From the NCBI GenBank assembly GCA_050516505.1, contig CP191518.1, positions 1,550,001 through 1,614,000 on the forward strand: a DNA stretch of 64,000 nucleotides. Reading direction: 5' to 3'. The DNA comes from Scandinavium ludwigii_A (lineage in GTDB: Bacteria; Pseudomonadota; Gammaproteobacteria; Enterobacterales; Enterobacteriaceae). The translations under genes and the position numbers were made by a program. The notes beneath the pieces are model-generated. The model worked only from the letters and a program-made list of their open reading frames with translations. It did no database searches and was not told the DNA's origin. Positions 61,681 to 64,000 of this stretch are shown here, in pieces (position 1 is the stretch's first letter; every line of letters starts with the position of its first letter).

Positions 61681-62598
61681 ATGAACTTAAGACGACTGAA
61701 ATACTTCGTAAAAATCGTCGATATCGGTAGCCTGACTCAGGCTGCTGAGGTGTTGCACATCGCTCAGCCCGCATTAAGCCAGCAGGTGGCTACGCTGGAA
61801 GGTGAGATGGATCAGCAACTCCTTATCCGCACCAAACGGGGAGTCACGCCGACGGAGGCCGGTAAAATTCTCTATACCCATGCGCGGACTATTTTGCGTC
61901 AGTGCGAACAGGCGCAGATGGCGGTGTGTAATATTGGCCAGACCCTAAGCGGCCAGGTGTCTATTGGGCTCGCCCCGGGCACCGCCGCGTCGTCGATCAC
62001 TATGCCGTTGCTTCAGGCGGTGCGTAACGAATTACCGGAAGTCACGGTCTATCTGCATGAAAACAGCGGCACTGTGCTGAACGATAAACTGTTGGGTGGG
62101 CAGCTCGATATGGCGGTGTTGTATGAGCGTTCACCGGTGGCTGGGATCACCAGCCAGCAATTGCTGAAAGAGGATTTGTGGCTGGTCGGCACCCGTGATT
62201 GTCCTGGACAGAGCGTGGACCTGGCGGCGATTGCTGAAATGAATCTTTTCCTGCCGCGCGATTACAGCGCGGTGCGGGCGCGGGTCGATGAAGCCTTTTC
62301 GCTGCGCCGCCTGACGGCGAAAATTATCGGCGAAATTGAATCGCTCTCTACCCTGACCGCCGCCATTGCCAGCGGAATGGGTGTGACGGTGCTGCCGGAA
62401 TCTGCCGCGCGTTCGCTGTGCGGTGCGGCTAACGGCTGGATGGCGCGCATCACCACGCCGTCCATGAGCTTACCGCTGTCGCTGAACATGTCGGCTCGCG
62501 GCTCGTTGTCTCCGCAGGCTCACGCGGTGAAAGAGATTTTGATGTCGCTGGTCAGCCGTCCTTCGCTTGAGAATCGCGAACTGCTGATGGTCAGCTAA
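61681..62598 (+). CDS. nac: Nitrogen assimilation control regulator Nac
   Basis: Nac is the LysR-type regulator that couples NtrC to sigma-70 genes under nitrogen limitation. The 305-residue length matches the family. The N-terminal winged helix has GSLTQAAEVLHIAQPALSQQ and RTKRGVTPTEAG. The frame opens at 61576, but ATG 61681 (MNLRRLKYFVKIVDIGS) is the conserved start. A sigma-54 promoter and NtrC box lie upstream, which supports the name strongly. Confidence 0.96.
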   Translation: MNLRRLKYFVKIVDIGSLTQAAEVLHIAQPALSQQVATLEGEMDQQLLIRTKRGVTPTEAGKILYTHARTILRQCEQAQMAVCNIGQTLSGQVSIGLAPGTAASSITMPLLQAVRNELPEVTVYLHENSGTVLNDKLLGGQLDMAVLYERSPVAGITSQQLLKEDLWLVGTRDCPGQSVDLAAIAEMNLFLPRDYSAVRARVDEAFSLRRLTAKIIGEIESLSTLTAAIASGMGVTVLPESAARSLCGAANGWMARITTPSMSLPLSLNMSARGSLSPQAHAVKEILMSLVSRPSLENRELLMVS

Positions 62599-62700
62599 GC
62601 GTTATGCTTTAAATGCATAAGTTGCGGGTTTTTATTATTTGTTCCCCAGAGGCGCAGACTCTAACAATAGCGTTATATCTGCAGGTCTCTGGAGGAAAGG

Positions 62701-63651
62701 GTGAATTTCCAGCAACTCAAAATTATTCGCGAGGCGGCGCGGCAGGATTACAACCTGACCGAAGTCGCCAACATGCTTTACACTTCGCAATCTGGCGTTA
62801 GCCGGCATATTCGCGAGCTGGAAGAAGAGCTCGGTATCGAGATTTTCATCCGTCGCGGCAAGCGGCTGCTCGGGATGACCGAGCCCGGCAAAGCGCTACT
62901 GGTGATTGCCGAGCGTATCCTCAACGAGGCGAGCAATGTGCGCCGTCTCGCCGACCTGTTTACCAATGACGCTTCCGGCGTGTTGACCATCGCCACCACA
63001 CATACCCAGGCACGCTATAGCCTGCCGCCGGTGATCAAAGCCTTCCGTGAGTTATTCAAAGAAGTCAGGCTGGAACTGATTCAGGGCACGCCACAGGAAA
63101 TCGATGCGTTGCTGCATAACGGCGGGGCGGATATCGGCATTGCCAGCGAGCGGCTGAGCAATGATTCAACCCTGGCGGCGTTCCCATGGTTCCGCTGGCA
63201 TCACAATCTGCTGGTGCCGGAAGGGCATCCTTTGACCCAAACTGTGCCGCTAACGCTGGAAGCCATTGCCCGCTGGCCGCTGATCACTTATCGCCAGGGC
63301 ATCACCGGGCGGTCGCGCATCGACGAAGCGTTTAATCGCAAAGGGCTGGTGCCGGATATCGTGCTGAGCGCGCAGGATTCTGATGTGATCAAAACCTACG
63401 TCGAACTCGGGCTGGGGATTGGGCTGGTGGCTGAACAGTCTGGCGATAGTCAGGAAACAGGTCGCTTAACCCGGCTGGATACCCACCATCTGTTTGATGC
63501 CAACACCGTCTGGCTGGGCCTGAAGCGCGGTCAGCTGCAGCGCAACTATGTCTGGCGTTTCCTGGAGCTGTGCAATGCGGGCTTGTCGGTCGAGGAGATC
63601 AAACGGCAGGTGATGGAGCCGGAAGAAGTGGCGATTGATTATCAAATCTAA
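62701..63651 (+). CDS. cbl: HTH-type regulator Cbl (CysB-like)
   Basis: Cbl is a CysB-related LysR-type regulator of sulfonate utilisation (ssu, tau genes) under sulfate starvation. It has 316 residues. MNFQQLKIIREAARQDYNLTEVANMLYTSQSGVSRH is represented from the GTG at 62701, preceded by GGAGGAAAG. The effector domain includes TTHTQARYSLPPVIKAF. Its place directly after nac is usual. Confidence 0.95.
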   Translation: MNFQQLKIIREAARQDYNLTEVANMLYTSQSGVSRHIRELEEELGIEIFIRRGKRLLGMTEPGKALLVIAERILNEASNVRRLADLFTNDASGVLTIATTHTQARYSLPPVIKAFRELFKEVRLELIQGTPQEIDALLHNGGADIGIASERLSNDSTLAAFPWFRWHHNLLVPEGHPLTQTVPLTLEAIARWPLITYRQGITGRSRIDEAFNRKGLVPDIVLSAQDSDVIKTYVELGLGIGLVAEQSGDSQETGRLTRLDTHHLFDANTVWLGLKRGQLQRNYVWRFLELCNAGLSVEEIKRQVMEPEEVAIDYQI

Positions 63652-63671
63652 AAAAAGCAAAAAGCCCGCTT
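63652..63671. other. Left part of a tRNA-Asn-type terminator, cut by the IS remnant
   Basis: AAAAAGCAAAAAGCCCGCT repeats the sequence that begins the terminator block at 33564, then stops abruptly where the IS sequence starts. Confidence 0.6.
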
Positions 63672-64000
63672 ATGGACTGCACCCCACGACAGTAGACAAA
63701 TTCTGTCCTCACGATGAGGCCTGTTCAAAGGCCTCCGGACTGACGCCGCCGAGATGACTGTGGCGCCGGGACCGGTTATAGAAGACTTCAATGTAATCGA
63801 AGATATCCGCCCGGCAGAAGCGCTGCCAGTCGTCACTGCCGTACTGGCTACCTTGATTGCTATGTAAGATGACCTCGCCGTCCGGTTTTCGACGCCAGAC
63901 GGCCATCATCAGCGCGTCGAGTGCAAGTTCGCGTGAGAGAGTGGGCTTCATCGACCAGCCGAGCACGTTACGGGCGAAGAGAACGATAACCACCGCCAGA
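63672..64000 (-). mobile_element. IS3-family element remnant (continues past the window)
   Basis: Sequence from about 63672 is the end of an IS3-type element carrying a decayed orfB on the minus strand. It is inserted directly after cbl, inside what looks like a tRNA-Asn terminator copy. The boundary at 63672 is estimated from the loss of similarity to the terminator block; the other end lies outside the window. Confidence 0.7.
63709..64000 (-). pseudogene. IS3-family transposase OrfB, C-terminal fragment with internal deletion
   Basis: The reading frame ends at 63709 and is open to the window edge. VLGWSMKPTLSRELALDALMMA and YNRSRRHSHLGGVSPEAFE are IS3-family integrase-core segments. Two defects show that it is dead: the second catalytic Asp (usually in HSDQGSQY) is Asn in HSNQGSQY, and the segment that normally follows WQRFCRA and contains the catalytic Glu (in an AVAESFFSSLK-type motif) is missing, as WQRFCR joins straight to ADIFDYIEVFYN. 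The deletion keeps the frame and removes about 45 residues. Confidence 0.85.

Overview
The window is chromosomal DNA of a member of the Enterobacteriaceae, most like Enterobacter, Lelliottia or Leclercia. The reasons are the order galF, rfb genes, gnd, ugd, UDP-glucuronate epimerase, wzzB and hisIFAHBCDG, followed by yeeZ, yeeY, plaP, sbcB, dacD, sbmC, yeeA, yeeX and ldtA, with tRNA-Asn copies, yeeO, amn, nac and cbl. I read the species group from gene order and protein resemblance only; the exact genus cannot be fixed without a search.

Layout. 1-608 is the end of galF, followed by a terminator and a complete 39-bp JUMPstart/ops element. 985-9849 is the O-antigen cluster: rfbBDAC for dTDP-L-rhamnose, a Wzx flippase, an unexplained small ORF that begins with eight ATGAAT hexamers, a Wzy polymerase and three glycosyltransferases. 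From wzx onward it is clearly AT-rich, as expected of a transferred serotype-specific segment. 9968-15084 holds gnd, ugd, the epimerase and the chain-length regulator wzzB. 15147-22422 is the his operon on the minus strand with its leader peptide, attenuator and promoter. 22531-33549 is conserved backbone, interrupted by one AT-rich acyltransferase gene (27565-28686).

33563-43364 is bracketed by two inverted 130-bp copies of a tRNA-Asn plus terminator. It carries yeeO and a putrescine utilisation cluster (puuDRCB divergent from puuA and puuP, with PuuR-like sites between, but no puuE). Beyond the second tRNA lies a small module with a ribbon-helix-helix-like regulator, paired palindromic operators and a divergent frameshifted gene, then an aminopeptidase P and amn.

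47486-61108 is a second polysaccharide system: a 12-gene minus-strand operon with almost every gene overlapping the next. It encodes a WcaJ-like initiating phosphoglycosyltransferase, an outer-membrane beta-barrel, a short OPX lipoprotein, a Wzc-like co-polymerase with a degenerate kinase domain, a flippase, a polymerase, three glycosyltransferases, a small membrane protein, a secreted DUF4832-type protein and a hexapeptide acetyltransferase. This is the most interesting part of the window, because the export machinery looks non-canonical. A third tRNA-Asn, nac (with sigma-54 promoter and NtrC box), cbl and a decayed IS3-family element close the window.
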